Shown: positions 52,729 to 61,397, counted from the first letter of the stretch. The stretch: 64,000 bases of DNA from JBEIFW01 sp046081125 (GCA_046081125.1 JBJTVH010000112.1:1-64000); one strand, 5' to 3'. Numbers and translations are program-made. Notes: generated from the sequence alone by a model not told the origin.

Positions 52729-54273
52729 ATGAACAGCAAACGGCTCATCCGTGCCGTTGCGGCGTTCGCCGTGCTCGGCATGGCGGCCGCAGCCTGCGGC
52801 GACGACTCGTCGGGCTCGACGGCGTCGACGACCGCAGCGGCGACCACGAAGGCCACGACGGCGGGGGCGACCACCGCAGCGGGCGCCACCACCACGGCCG
52901 GGGGCGGCGGTGGCGGGTTCTGCCCGAACAAGCGGGACGACGCGATCGACGCGACCGAGGGGAAGGGCGCTGGTTGGCTGGCGTGGGTGATCGAATGCGC
53001 CAAGGCCAAGCCCCTCAAGGCCACGGGGGATCCCGTGGTGATCGGGTTCCAGAACCCCGAGGGCGATCCGGCAGGGACGTTCCCCGAGTACCAGAAGACG
53101 GCCAAGGCGGCGGTCGAGTGGATCAACAACGAGCTCGGCGGCGTCGGCGCCGACTGGACCACGGGCAAGCCCGGCCGGCCCATCAAGCTCGAGGTCTGCG
53201 TGATGGCGATCAACCCGGCGGACTCGACCAAGTGCGCCAACGAGATCGCGTCGAAGAAGCCGTTTGCGGTCTTCTCCAGCCTGAACTTCTTCGGGAACCA
53301 CTTCCCCATCTACCAAGCGGCGAAGGTCCCGGTGTTCGTGGGAACCCCGATCACGGTTGCGGACTTCACCGGCCAGGGCGTGTTCGCCATCGGTGACGGC
53401 GGCGGCTGCGTCGGCATCCACACGGCGATGGTCGAGTGGGCGGCGCTGGGTCTGAAGAAGAAGCGCGTGGCCGTACCGTGGGCGGACACGCCCCCGGGTG
53501 TGGTCTGCTACCACGACTTGGAGAAGAAGCCGCTCAATGTGCTCAGCGGGAAGACCAAGGCCGACGCGGCCGAGTTCAACTCGGTGCCCGGCCTCGAGCA
53601 GGTCGGCGTGGCCATCAAGCCGGGCGTGCCGGACGTGACCCCGCAGGCGCAGCAAGTGCTCGACTTCAAGCCCGAGGTGATCATGTACTCGGCGCAGGGT
53701 GCTGACTGCTGGACGTTCGTGAACGCCCTGGGCAAGCTCGGGTGGACGCCGGAGAAGATCCCCTTGGTGCTCAGCGGTGCCTGCTTCGACCTGCAGAAGC
53801 AGAAGGAAGCCGGTGCACTGGCCAAGGGCGTCTACTTCATCGGCACGCGTGCCTTCGGGGCCGATCCCACCCAGATCGCAACGCTGACCGGCCTGCAGAA
53901 GACGGTGTCGCAGTTCTACGTCGACAAGACCGCGCAGTACGGCGCCAAGGAGGAGTCGACCAAGGGATTCGGCACCGCCGGGTTCAAGGGCCTGATGCTC
54001 ATGTACCACCTGCTCAACGACCATGCGTCGGCGCAAGGCGGGGCGGACAAGCTCGACGGCGCGAAGTTCACCGAACTGGTGAAGGTCACCGACACGCACT
54101 ACACCTACGGCGGGTCGCCCCTGTCGTGCAGCAAGGCGCCGGCTCCCTACGTTGCAGTCTGCAACGCCAGCGCGAACGTGCTGCAGTGGGACGGCGCAGC
54201 TGCGAAAGAGATCCAGCAGCTCCCGAACCCGGTCCGGCTGGTGAAGGGCACCCAGATCGACACGGGCGGCTGA
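52729..54273 (+). CDS. Branched-chain-type ABC importer receptor lipoprotein (paralogue 2)
   Basis: Receptor lipoprotein of 514 residues. Lipobox AAAAC with Cys23, linker rich in TTA/ATT units (about 30-60), then the binding fold beginning GFCPNKRDDAID. It shares the ten cysteine positions with the other two receptors, and in the middle (FFGNHFPIYQ, VGTPITVADF) resembles paralogue 3 more than paralogue 1. Start ATG 52729 follows a GGGGGA element. Most likely uses the permease/ATPase set downstream. Ligand unknown. Confidence 0.92.
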   Translation: MNSKRLIRAVAAFAVLGMAAAACGDDSSGSTASTTAAATTKATTAGATTAAGATTTAGGGGGGFCPNKRDDAIDATEGKGAGWLAWVIECAKAKPLKATGDPVVIGFQNPEGDPAGTFPEYQKTAKAAVEWINNELGGVGADWTTGKPGRPIKLEVCVMAINPADSTKCANEIASKKPFAVFSSLNFFGNHFPIYQAAKVPVFVGTPITVADFTGQGVFAIGDGGGCVGIHTAMVEWAALGLKKKRVAVPWADTPPGVVCYHDLEKKPLNVLSGKTKADAAEFNSVPGLEQVGVAIKPGVPDVTPQAQQVLDFKPEVIMYSAQGADCWTFVNALGKLGWTPEKIPLVLSGACFDLQKQKEAGALAKGVYFIGTRAFGADPTQIATLTGLQKTVSQFYVDKTAQYGAKEESTKGFGTAGFKGLMLMYHLLNDHASAQGGADKLDGAKFTELVKVTDTHYTYGGSPLSCSKAPAPYVAVCNASANVLQWDGAAAKEIQQLPNPVRLVKGTQIDTGG

Positions 54274-54289
54274 GCCCGGGGATCTGATC

Positions 54290-54327
54290 GAGGTTCGTGC
54301 GGGGGGTCGTACCCCCGCACGAACCTC
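54290..54327. terminator. Perfect 16-bp hairpin after receptor gene 2
   Basis: Arms 54290-54305 and 54312-54327 pair exactly over a six-base loop. The right arm ends inside the stop triplet of the convergent PPOX gene (54326-54328), so the hairpin can serve both strands. Confidence 0.78.
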
Positions 54328-54853
54328 AGGCCAGCTCGGTACGGCTCGGACCGGTCGGCGACCCTCGGAACATCGACGAGGAATCGAAGCCGATCCGCGT
54401 GCTGGGCACGACCTCGATGACGACTCGGCCCGGGGTGTCGAGGAACCGGGCGAACGCCGCCTGTTGGTCGGGGGCGCCCGGGCGGACCGCTGCCGCAAGT
54501 GCCGGGTAGAACCACGCCTTGGTAGCCGGGTCGTCGTGGAGCACGGCCCGACCCTTGTAGGTGAGCGACTGGCTGGTGCCGATCCCGGTACCCCGGCTGG
54601 AGATCGCCACTGCGACGCGGGGGTCGCGCTCGATCGCGGCGATCCGCTTACGGCGTCTGGTCGCCGTGAGCCAGAAGCGGCCGTCGTGCCAGACATAGTT
54701 CATGATGACCCCGACCGGCTCGCCGTCCCGGGTGCACCACATGAACGTGCACTCGTTCTGCCGGACGAGCAGTTCGGACTCCCGCTCGGGTACGAGGACG
54801 AAACCGCTCACGTCCTCGAAGTCGGCGACGTGGTCGCTCGGTTGCTCGGCCAC
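54326..54853 (-). CDS. Pyridoxamine 5'-phosphate oxidase-family flavoprotein
   Basis: A 175-residue split-barrel FMN/F420-binding protein. The segment LLVRQNECTFMWCTRDGEPVGVIMNYVWHDGRFWL, then AIERDPRVAVAISSRG, is typical of PPOX-like proteins. Start GTG 54853. It forms a two-gene minus-strand unit with the SDR gene upstream (one base between stop and start) and lies between receptor genes 2 and 3. Substrate unknown. Confidence 0.8.
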   Translation of the reverse strand: MAEQPSDHVADFEDVSGFVLVPERESELLVRQNECTFMWCTRDGEPVGVIMNYVWHDGRFWLTATRRRKRIAAIERDPRVAVAISSRGTGIGTSQSLTYKGRAVLHDDPATKAWFYPALAAAVRPGAPDQQAAFARFLDTPGRVVIEVVPSTRIGFDSSSMFRGSPTGPSRTELA

Positions 54854-54854
54854 C

Positions 54855-55676
54855 TCACATCACGCTCCAGCCGCCGTCGACGGCGAGCACCTGGCCGGTG
54901 ATGTAGTTCGACGCATCGGACACCAGGAACAGCACGGCGCGGGCGATGTCTTCGGGAGCACCGGGACGGGCGAGTGCGCCGAGCCGGGCCCTGATCGCCG
55001 GCCCGCTCAACCCGGTGGCCACGCTCGGTGTCCCCTGGACGGCCGGCAACTCGCCGCGGGCGATGCGCGCCAGGGTCTCCACCTGGATGTAGCCCGGCGC
55101 GACGGCGTTCACCCGGATGCCGTGCGGGGCGACGTCGACGGCGAGAGATCGGGTGAACTGGATCGCCCCGGCCTTCGCCGCGTCGTAATTGACACCGATG
55201 CAGGGGATGATCCCGTCGACCGACGCAATGTTCACGATGCGGCCCGCGCGGCCCGCGTCGATCCATCGGCGCACGACGGCACGGCTGCAGTGGTAGAGGC
55301 TGTCGAGGTTGACCCGCACGAGCTTGTGCCACATCGCGGGCTCGAGGTCGTAGATCGGCCCGGCGGTCAGGTACGAACCGGCGTTGTTGACCAGCACGTC
55401 GACCGAGCCGTGCCGGTCGACAACCTGTCCGACCGCATCGGCGACCGCCTCGTGGTCCGTGACGTCGACGGCGAGCGCCGCAGCCCGACCCCCGGCGTCG
55501 CGCAGGGCAGCCGCCGCGCGCTGCGCGCCGTCGGCGTCGATGTCCGCCACGACGACGAGCGCGCCGGCGGCGGCGAGCAACGATGCGATCCCCTCGCCGA
55601 TCCCGGTGGCGGCACCGGTCACCACGGCGACCTCACCGTCGAGCGACAACAACGATCCGACGCGCTGGCTGTCCAT
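54855..55676 (-). CDS. Short-chain dehydrogenase/reductase
   Basis: Classical SDR of 273 residues with TGAATGIGEG, NNAGS, catalytic Ser in NIASVDG and YDAAK (Tyr-x3-Lys intact), and a C-terminal NYITGQVLAVDGGWSV. GAGGGGG lies upstream of the ATG at 55676. It is followed after one base by the PPOX gene, and the pair is inserted, in antisense orientation, inside the Liv importer cluster, suggesting it may process the imported compound. Confidence 0.9.
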   Translation of the reverse strand: MDSQRVGSLLSLDGEVAVVTGAATGIGEGIASLLAAAGALVVVADIDADGAQRAAAALRDAGGRAAALAVDVTDHEAVADAVGQVVDRHGSVDVLVNNAGSYLTAGPIYDLEPAMWHKLVRVNLDSLYHCSRAVVRRWIDAGRAGRIVNIASVDGIIPCIGVNYDAAKAGAIQFTRSLAVDVAPHGIRVNAVAPGYIQVETLARIARGELPAVQGTPSVATGLSGPAIRARLGALARPGAPEDIARAVLFLVSDASNYITGQVLAVDGGWSVM

Positions 55677-55761
55677 CCGTCCCCCTCGGGCCTGAACGAT
55701 GCCTCCTGTCTACCGGACGCACTGGCCGACCACCCGGGCGCAGGAAATGCCGAGCACAGTC

Positions 55762-55774
55762 TGACGTTTCGTCA
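55762..55774. promoter_or_regulatory. Palindrome TGACG-TTT-CGTCA upstream of receptor gene 3
   Basis: Perfect 5+5 palindrome with a three-base centre, 11 bases upstream of a TTAGCT box at 55786-55791. It could be an operator for a dimeric regulator. No regulator gene is adjacent. Confidence 0.45.
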
Positions 55775-55859
55775 ACGACCTGTGGTTAGCTCGCTCCGCC
55801 CCACCGGCGGTCAGGGCCGGCGGCGGGGACACGCATCCACTAGGGGGAGAACCATCCAC

Positions 55860-57374
55860 GTGCGTAAGAAATCAGGAGCGTTGAAGCTCGCAGCGGTGGT
55901 GGCAGTCGCCGGACTCACCGTCGCTGCGTGCGGCGACGACAGCAGCAGCGGCGGGGCCACCACCACCGCCGGGGCCACCACAACGGCCGGCGCCACGACG
56001 ACGGCCGGCGGCGGAGGGAGCGGGTCGAGCTGGTGCGCCGACCCGATCGACACCTCGCTCGACGCGAAGAGCGGCACCGGAGCGGGCTGGCAGAAGTGGG
56101 TCATCGAGTGCGCCGCCAAGAAGCCGCTCGTCGCAGCGGGCGATTCGGTCGTGATCGGCCTACAGAACCCCGAGGGTGACCCGGCGGGCACCTTCCCCGA
56201 GTACTCGAAGGCTGCGCAGGCTGCGGTCGAGTTCATCAACAAGGAACTCGGCGGCTTCGGGGCGGATTACAAGACCGGCAAGCCCGGTCGCCCCGTGAAG
56301 CTCGAAGTGTGCAAGATGGCGATCAACCCAGCGGACTCGACCAAGTGCGCCAACGAGCTTGCGGCGAAGAAGCCGTTCGCCGTCTACTCGACGCTGAACT
56401 TCTTCGGTAACCACTTCCCGATCTACCAGCAGGCCAAGATCCCGGTCCTCGTCGGCACCCCGATCACGGTCGCAGACTTCACCGGCGAGGGCGTCTTCGC
56501 CATCGGTGGCGGCGGTGGTTGCCTGGGCGTTCACACCGGCCTCATCGAGCTCGCGACCAGCAACCTCAAGGGCAAGCGAGTGGCGGTGCCGTGGTCGGAC
56601 ACGCCGCCCGGGGTGTTCTGCTACCACGACCTCGAGAAGAAGCCGTTGCGGATCCTGGCGGGCAAGACCGACGGCGACGCTGCGGTGAAGGGCAAGATCC
56701 CGGGCCTCGAGGACATCGGCGTGCCGATCAAGCCTGCGACGCCGGACGTGACCCCGCAGGTGCAGCAGGTTCTCGACTTCAAGCCGGACGTCATCGTCTA
56801 CTCGGCGCAGGGCGCCGACTGCTGGAACTTCGTGAACACGGCGACGAAGCTCGGCTGGACGCCGAGCAAGACCCCCCTGGTCCTGTCGGGTGCCTGTATC
56901 GACCTGAACAAGATCAAGGAGGCCGGGGACTCGGCGAAGGGCATCTACTTCGTCGGCGCCACCCCGATCACCACGCCCCAGGACCTTCCGGCGGGTCTCC
57001 TCAAGGATCAGGCCACGGTCTACGTCAACAAGATGAAGCAGTACGGCGCAGGTGAGGAGTTCACCAAGGGCTTCGCCACCCAGGGCTTCCTCGGGCTCAT
57101 GCTCATGCACGCCGTGGCCAACGACCTGGCCAACGGCGATGCCGCGAAGCTGACCGGTGATGCGTTCCTCGCATCCATGAAGGCGACGAAGAACCGTCAC
57201 GCCTTCGCCGGCACGCCCGTCGGCTGCGCCGACACGGACAGCACCTACAAGGCGGTCTGCAACTCGACCGTCACCGCCACCCAGTGGGACGGCGCGAAGT
57301 ACAACGTGATCCGCGAGGGCTACTCGGGTGTCTACCTGGTGAAGAACTCGAAGATCGACACCGGCCAGGGCTGA
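55860..57374 (+). CDS. Branched-chain-type ABC importer receptor lipoprotein (paralogue 3)
   Basis: Receptor lipoprotein of 504 residues. Lipobox TVAAC with Cys24, a linker of ATTTAG units (about 33-53), then SSWCADPIDTS as in paralogue 1. Ten conserved cysteines as in the others. Its start and its DLEKKPLRILAGK region resemble paralogue 1, whereas its middle (FFGNHFPIYQQAKIP) resembles paralogue 2. GTG 55860 is the start; a GGGGGA element lies somewhat far upstream. This receptor directly precedes the permease-ATPase genes and is probably the original partner. Confidence 0.92.
   Translation: MRKKSGALKLAAVVAVAGLTVAACGDDSSSGGATTTAGATTTAGATTTAGGGGSGSSWCADPIDTSLDAKSGTGAGWQKWVIECAAKKPLVAAGDSVVIGLQNPEGDPAGTFPEYSKAAQAAVEFINKELGGFGADYKTGKPGRPVKLEVCKMAINPADSTKCANELAAKKPFAVYSTLNFFGNHFPIYQQAKIPVLVGTPITVADFTGEGVFAIGGGGGCLGVHTGLIELATSNLKGKRVAVPWSDTPPGVFCYHDLEKKPLRILAGKTDGDAAVKGKIPGLEDIGVPIKPATPDVTPQVQQVLDFKPDVIVYSAQGADCWNFVNTATKLGWTPSKTPLVLSGACIDLNKIKEAGDSAKGIYFVGATPITTPQDLPAGLLKDQATVYVNKMKQYGAGEEFTKGFATQGFLGLMLMHAVANDLANGDAAKLTGDAFLASMKATKNRHAFAGTPVGCADTDSTYKAVCNSTVTATQWDGAKYNVIREGYSGVYLVKNSKIDTGQG
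55956..56009 (+). repeat. Three 18-bp units encoding the ATTTAG linker
   Basis: Units at 55956, 55974 and 55992 of the pattern GCC-ACN-ACN-ACN-GCC-GGN. They encode the anchor linker of receptor 3. The same period is used in receptor 1 but with different residues. Confidence 0.78.
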
Positions 57375-57394
57375 GCCCGCCGGTTGTGTCTACC

Positions 57395-57423
57395 GGTCCG
57401 GGGCGGTAAGGCCGCCCCGGACC
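57395..57423. terminator. Perfect 12-bp hairpin after receptor gene 3
   Basis: Arms 57395-57406 and 57412-57423 pair exactly over a five-base loop, about 20 bases after the stop. No U-tract. It lies between the receptor and permease genes and could lower permease expression relative to the receptor. Confidence 0.75.
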
Positions 57424-57475
57424 AGCAGTACCTCGGGCCGCGCCTTCGGCGGTGGCTCTCGAAGGGCGGTTCATG

Positions 57476-57481
57476 TACTGT
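57476..57481 (+). promoter_or_regulatory. Candidate internal promoter of the Liv permease-ATPase operon
   Basis: TACTGT directly preceded by TG (extended -10-like) lies 33 bases before the TTG start at 57515. No convincing -35 hexamer. Confidence 0.35.
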
Positions 57482-57514
57482 GCCGCCAGTCCAGAACGGA
57501 GTCGGGGGGACCCC

Positions 57515-59863
57515 TTGCAGGACGTGATCTACTTCACTCTCCTTGGTATCGGCGTTGGTGCGTTCTACGCCCTGTTGGGCGCAGGGATCGTCGTGGCCTT
57601 CAAGGGGTCGGGCGTCATCAACTTCGCCCACGGAGCCGTGGCGATGTACACGGCGTTCCAATTCTATTACTTGCGCAAGCGTGGCGATTTCACGCTGCCG
57701 TGGTTCGACATCATCCCGGACATCGGTCCCCTCCCGGACATCCCGGTGAAGATCAGCTTCGGCGACAAGATGGCGTTCATCCCCGCCTTCGGCTTGGCAA
57801 TGGTGAGCGCCGTTGGTCTCGGGGCGATGATGCACTTCCTGGTGTTCCGGCCGCTGCGCAATGCGGCGCCGCTCGGGAAGGTGATCGGCTCGCTGGGGAT
57901 CATGCTGTACCTCCAGGGCGTGGCCCTCCTGAACTTCGGGACGGACAACCCCCAGCCTGAGGCGGTGCTGTTCCCGAAGAAGCTGGGGCAGAACTTCCTC
58001 GGCCTCGGTCGCCCATTCGACTACGAGCGCGTGGCGCTGCTGTTCCTCGCCGGCATCGTCGGGCTCGTGCTGTGGCTGGTCTACCGCTACTCCCGGTTCG
58101 GCCTCGCCACGCGTGCGGCCGCCGGAAACGAGAAGGGTGCCGTCCTCCTGGGCTATTCGCCCGAGCGGCTGGCCCTTGCGAACTGGATCGTCGCCGCTGC
58201 GGTCGCCGGACTCGCCGGCATCTGCGTGGGCACGATCACCGGGGCCCTCGCACAAACGAAGTTCACCTTGCTCATCGTCCCGGCCCTCGGTGCTGCATTG
58301 ATCGGTGGATTGTCGTCGATCCCGGTCGCCGTGATCGGCGGGATCTCTCTCGGCATGCTCGAAACGTTCACCACGTCCTGGCTGCGTCAGCAGCAGTGGA
58401 TCGGCGACGACTGGTTCAGCGGCTTGAAGGATGCGGTGCCGCTCGTCGTCATCGTCCTGGTGCTCTTCTTCAGGGGCAAGAGCCTGCCGATTCGAGGAAC
58501 GGTCGAGCAAAAGCGTTTGCCCCTGTCCCCCTACCCGGTGCGGGTTGGCTGGTGGGTGGCGATCGCCGGTGGCGTCGCCTGCGTTGCTGCGTTCATCTTC
58601 ACCTCCAACTTCTCGTACGGACTCTCGACGTCGCTGCTCACCGCGATGCTGATGCTGAGCTACGTGGTGCTCACCGGCTACGTCGGTCAGATCTCGCTCA
58701 TGCAGCTGTCGATCGCGGGCGTATCGGCGTTCGTCCTGTCCAGGTTGATGGCGGATGGTTCCGTGACGACGAACAACCCCTTTCCCGTGGACGGCCCCGG
58801 GCTTCCCTGGTGGTTGGCGGCCATCATCGCTATCGCATTGGCCACCGTCGTCGGCATCCTCCTCGGCCTACCAGCCCTCCGCATTCGAGGCGTCCAACTC
58901 GCAGTGGTCACCATCGCGGCCGCCCTGGCGATCCAAACGCTGTACTTGGAGAACCCGATCCTCACGGGTCTTCGGGCCGGCGTGAACGCATCGGTGAAGC
59001 CGCCGACCATCTTCGGCATCTCGCTCAACGCTCGGGGCGATGGCGGTCTTCTAGATCGGCCGGCGTTCATCGTGTTCTGTGCCGTGGTGCTCGCGCTGCT
59101 CGCCGTTGCGGTATCGAACCTGCGGCGCTCCGGGACGGGCCGTCGGCTTCTCGCCGTTCGAGCGAACGAGCGGGCGGCTGCCGCCGCAGGCATCAACGTG
59201 TCGCGGACGAAGCTGCTGGCATTCGGCGTCTCGTCGGCGGTCGCAGCCGTCTACGGCGTGATGTTCGCCTTCCAGCAGGGGGAAGTCAGCTCGGCGAGCT
59301 GGGGCTTCTTCCTCAGCCTCGGCTTCCTGTCGTTCGTGTATCTCGCCGGCATCACCTCGATCAACGGGGCGATCGTCGGCGGCCTTCTGGGTGCCGGTGG
59401 CATCGTGACGGCGTTCGGCGATTATCACTACAAGGGCCTCACCGATTATCTCGCCATCCTCGGCGGCATCGGGCTCGTCCTCACCGCCGTGCTCCATCCG
59501 GAGGGTCAGGCACCGTTCTTCCAGCCGGCGATCCGCTATCTCGGGTCCTGGTTGAAGAACGCTCGGGCCAAGCAGTGGATCGGTGCCGTCCGGAAGTTCA
59601 CCCCGGGTGCGATCCCGGGTGCACTGCTCACGTTCGTGCTGATCCAGTTGAACGCCGAAACGTTCAACCCGCCGTGGCACCCGCTGATGATGGCCTTCTT
59701 CGGCCTCATGTCCCGCTCGATCGGTCTGCGTATCTGGAATGCGATCCGGGGCAAGGGCGGCTCCCACGGCTTCGGCGTGGGCGAAGCGGTCCACGACGAC
59801 GCTCCCGCAGCGAGTACCACCGAGGAGTCCCCGACCGCATCGACCACGGAGGTCGCCCGATGA
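57515..59863 (+). CDS. LivH-LivM fusion permease of a branched-chain-type ABC importer (1)
   Basis: A 782-residue membrane protein. Residues about 1-330 are LivH-like (GAGIVVAFKGSGVINFAHGAVAMY), and about 360-680 are LivM-like (SYVVLTGYVGQISLMQLSIAG, then LAVRANERAAAAAGINVSRTK, the ATPase-contact loop). A C-terminal extension of about 100 residues adds further hydrophobic segments and a Ser/Thr/Glu tail (STTEESPTASTTE). Start TTG 57515 has GGGGGGA five bases upstream; GTG 57524 is possible. A fused LivHM can form the whole translocation pathway. The stop overlaps the livG start (ATGA). Confidence 0.92.
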   Translation: MQDVIYFTLLGIGVGAFYALLGAGIVVAFKGSGVINFAHGAVAMYTAFQFYYLRKRGDFTLPWFDIIPDIGPLPDIPVKISFGDKMAFIPAFGLAMVSAVGLGAMMHFLVFRPLRNAAPLGKVIGSLGIMLYLQGVALLNFGTDNPQPEAVLFPKKLGQNFLGLGRPFDYERVALLFLAGIVGLVLWLVYRYSRFGLATRAAAGNEKGAVLLGYSPERLALANWIVAAAVAGLAGICVGTITGALAQTKFTLLIVPALGAALIGGLSSIPVAVIGGISLGMLETFTTSWLRQQQWIGDDWFSGLKDAVPLVVIVLVLFFRGKSLPIRGTVEQKRLPLSPYPVRVGWWVAIAGGVACVAAFIFTSNFSYGLSTSLLTAMLMLSYVVLTGYVGQISLMQLSIAGVSAFVLSRLMADGSVTTNNPFPVDGPGLPWWLAAIIAIALATVVGILLGLPALRIRGVQLAVVTIAAALAIQTLYLENPILTGLRAGVNASVKPPTIFGISLNARGDGGLLDRPAFIVFCAVVLALLAVAVSNLRRSGTGRRLLAVRANERAAAAAGINVSRTKLLAFGVSSAVAAVYGVMFAFQQGEVSSASWGFFLSLGFLSFVYLAGITSINGAIVGGLLGAGGIVTAFGDYHYKGLTDYLAILGGIGLVLTAVLHPEGQAPFFQPAIRYLGSWLKNARAKQWIGAVRKFTPGAIPGALLTFVLIQLNAETFNPPWHPLMMAFFGLMSRSIGLRIWNAIRGKGGSHGFGVGEAVHDDAPAASTTEESPTASTTEVAR

Positions 59864-60663
59864 CCGGCCTGCTCGAGACCAAAGGTCTCACCGTCAGCTA
59901 CGGCGGGTTGAACGCCAACGACAACGTGGACATCACGGTCGAAGCGGGCAAGCTGGTTGGTCTCATCGGGCCGAATGGTGCCGGCAAGACCACCTTCATC
60001 GATGCCATCACGGGCTTCACTCGACCGTCGGCCGGTGTCGTGCGGTTCAACGGGTCCGAGATCAACGCCTTGGCGCCGGCGAAGCGTGCCGACGCTGGTC
60101 TCACCCGGACGTTCCAGTCGCTCGAACTGTTCGAGGACCTCACGGTGTGGGACAACCTGCTTGCGGCCGCCGAACGCCCGAAGTGGTTCTCGTTCCTGCA
60201 CGACCTCGTGCAGCCCCGCCGTCGCCTCAACGTGGCCGAGCAGGCAGAGTGGGCGCTCGACGTCATGGCGCTTGGCGATCTTCGCGATCGGCTTCCGAGC
60301 GATCTTTCCCATGGGCAGCGCAAGCTGGTCAGCGTGGCCCGAGCCCTCGCGGCCCGCCCCAAGCTCGTCCTGCTCGACGAACCTGCGGCCGGTCTCGACA
60401 CCGCCGAGTCGCAGGTGCTCGGGACGCATCTTCGCGACTTCCTCTCCCGAGGGATCACGGTGTTCCTCATCGACCACGACATGGGCCTCGTGCTCAACGT
60501 GTGCGACTACATCTACGTGCTCGACTTCGGGCGGATCATCGCCGAGGGCACGTCCGCTGAGGTCCGTGCCAACCCTGCCGTCATCCAGGCCTACCTCGGC
60601 GAGACCGCCGGGGAGATGCAGGCCCAGGAGGGCTCGGCGATCGCCGGGCAGCTCAATCACTGA
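59860..60663 (+). CDS. livG: Branched-chain-type ABC importer ATPase, LivG family
   Basis: ATP-binding subunit of 267 residues. Walker A GPNGAGKTTFIDAI, signature LSHGQRK, Walker B LVLLDEPAAGLD, and switch His in IDHD. The D-loop and C-terminal GETAGEMQAQEG are LivG-like. ATG 59860 overlaps the permease stop. Functions in the cytoplasm as a heterodimer with LivF. It is the only LivG gene in the window although there are two permease fusions. Confidence 0.94.
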   Translation: MTGLLETKGLTVSYGGLNANDNVDITVEAGKLVGLIGPNGAGKTTFIDAITGFTRPSAGVVRFNGSEINALAPAKRADAGLTRTFQSLELFEDLTVWDNLLAAAERPKWFSFLHDLVQPRRRLNVAEQAEWALDVMALGDLRDRLPSDLSHGQRKLVSVARALAARPKLVLLDEPAAGLDTAESQVLGTHLRDFLSRGITVFLIDHDMGLVLNVCDYIYVLDFGRIIAEGTSAEVRANPAVIQAYLGETAGEMQAQEGSAIAGQLNH

Positions 60664-60674
60664 AAGGTCCTGCC

Positions 60675-61397
60675 ATGGCTGACGCTCTCATCGATATCAA
60701 GGACCTCTCGACCGGGTACGGCGGCGTGCCGGTCGTGCGTGGCCTCAATTTGGAGGTCTTCCCAGGCGAGGTCGTCGCTCTGCTCGGCCCGAACGGCGCC
60801 GGAAAGACGACCACGCTGCTGACGATCTCCGGGATCCTGCGCCCGATCGCGGGAGCGGTGAACGTCCTCGGTGAGGCCGTGCTGGGCGGCAAGGCCTACC
60901 GCACGGCGCGCCGGGGCCTGGCCCACGTGGCCGAGGACCGGTCGCTGTTCTTCGACCTCACCGTCACCGAGAACATCCGCCTGGGGCTCACGGGCAACAA
61001 GGCGGGACGCAAAGCGGCGCTCGATCGGGCGATGGACCTGTTCCCGGCGCTCGCCCCGCTGCGCACGCGGCGCGCCGGCTTGCTGTCCGGTGGTGAGCAG
61101 CAGATGCTCGCGATGGCCCGGGCGTTGGTATCCGAGCCGAAGGTGCTCCTCGTGGACGAGATGTCGATGGGGCTTGCACCGATCATCGTCGAGCGCATGA
61201 TGCCGATCGTGCGCCGGATCGCGAACGAAACGAGCACCGCGGTGCTCATCGTGGAGCAGCACGTACACATGGCGCTGTCGATCGCCGACCGCGGCTACGT
61301 GATGAACCATGGCAACCTGGTGCTCGAAGGCACCGCCGACGAGTTGCGGTCCCGGCGCGATCTGCTGGAGGCGAGCTACCTCGGTGGCGGGCACTAG
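60675..61397 (+). CDS. livF: Branched-chain-type ABC importer ATPase, LivF family
   Basis: ATP-binding subunit of 240 residues, typical length for LivF. Walker A GPNGAGKTTTLLTI, signature LSGGEQQM, Walker B VLLVDEMSMGLAP (Met where Pro-Ser is common in others), and switch His in VEQHVHMA. It follows livG by 11 bases and precedes the second permease fusion by 26 bases. Confidence 0.95.
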   Translation: MADALIDIKDLSTGYGGVPVVRGLNLEVFPGEVVALLGPNGAGKTTTLLTISGILRPIAGAVNVLGEAVLGGKAYRTARRGLAHVAEDRSLFFDLTVTENIRLGLTGNKAGRKAALDRAMDLFPALAPLRTRRAGLLSGGEQQMLAMARALVSEPKVLLVDEMSMGLAPIIVERMMPIVRRIANETSTAVLIVEQHVHMALSIADRGYVMNHGNLVLEGTADELRSRRDLLEASYLGGGH

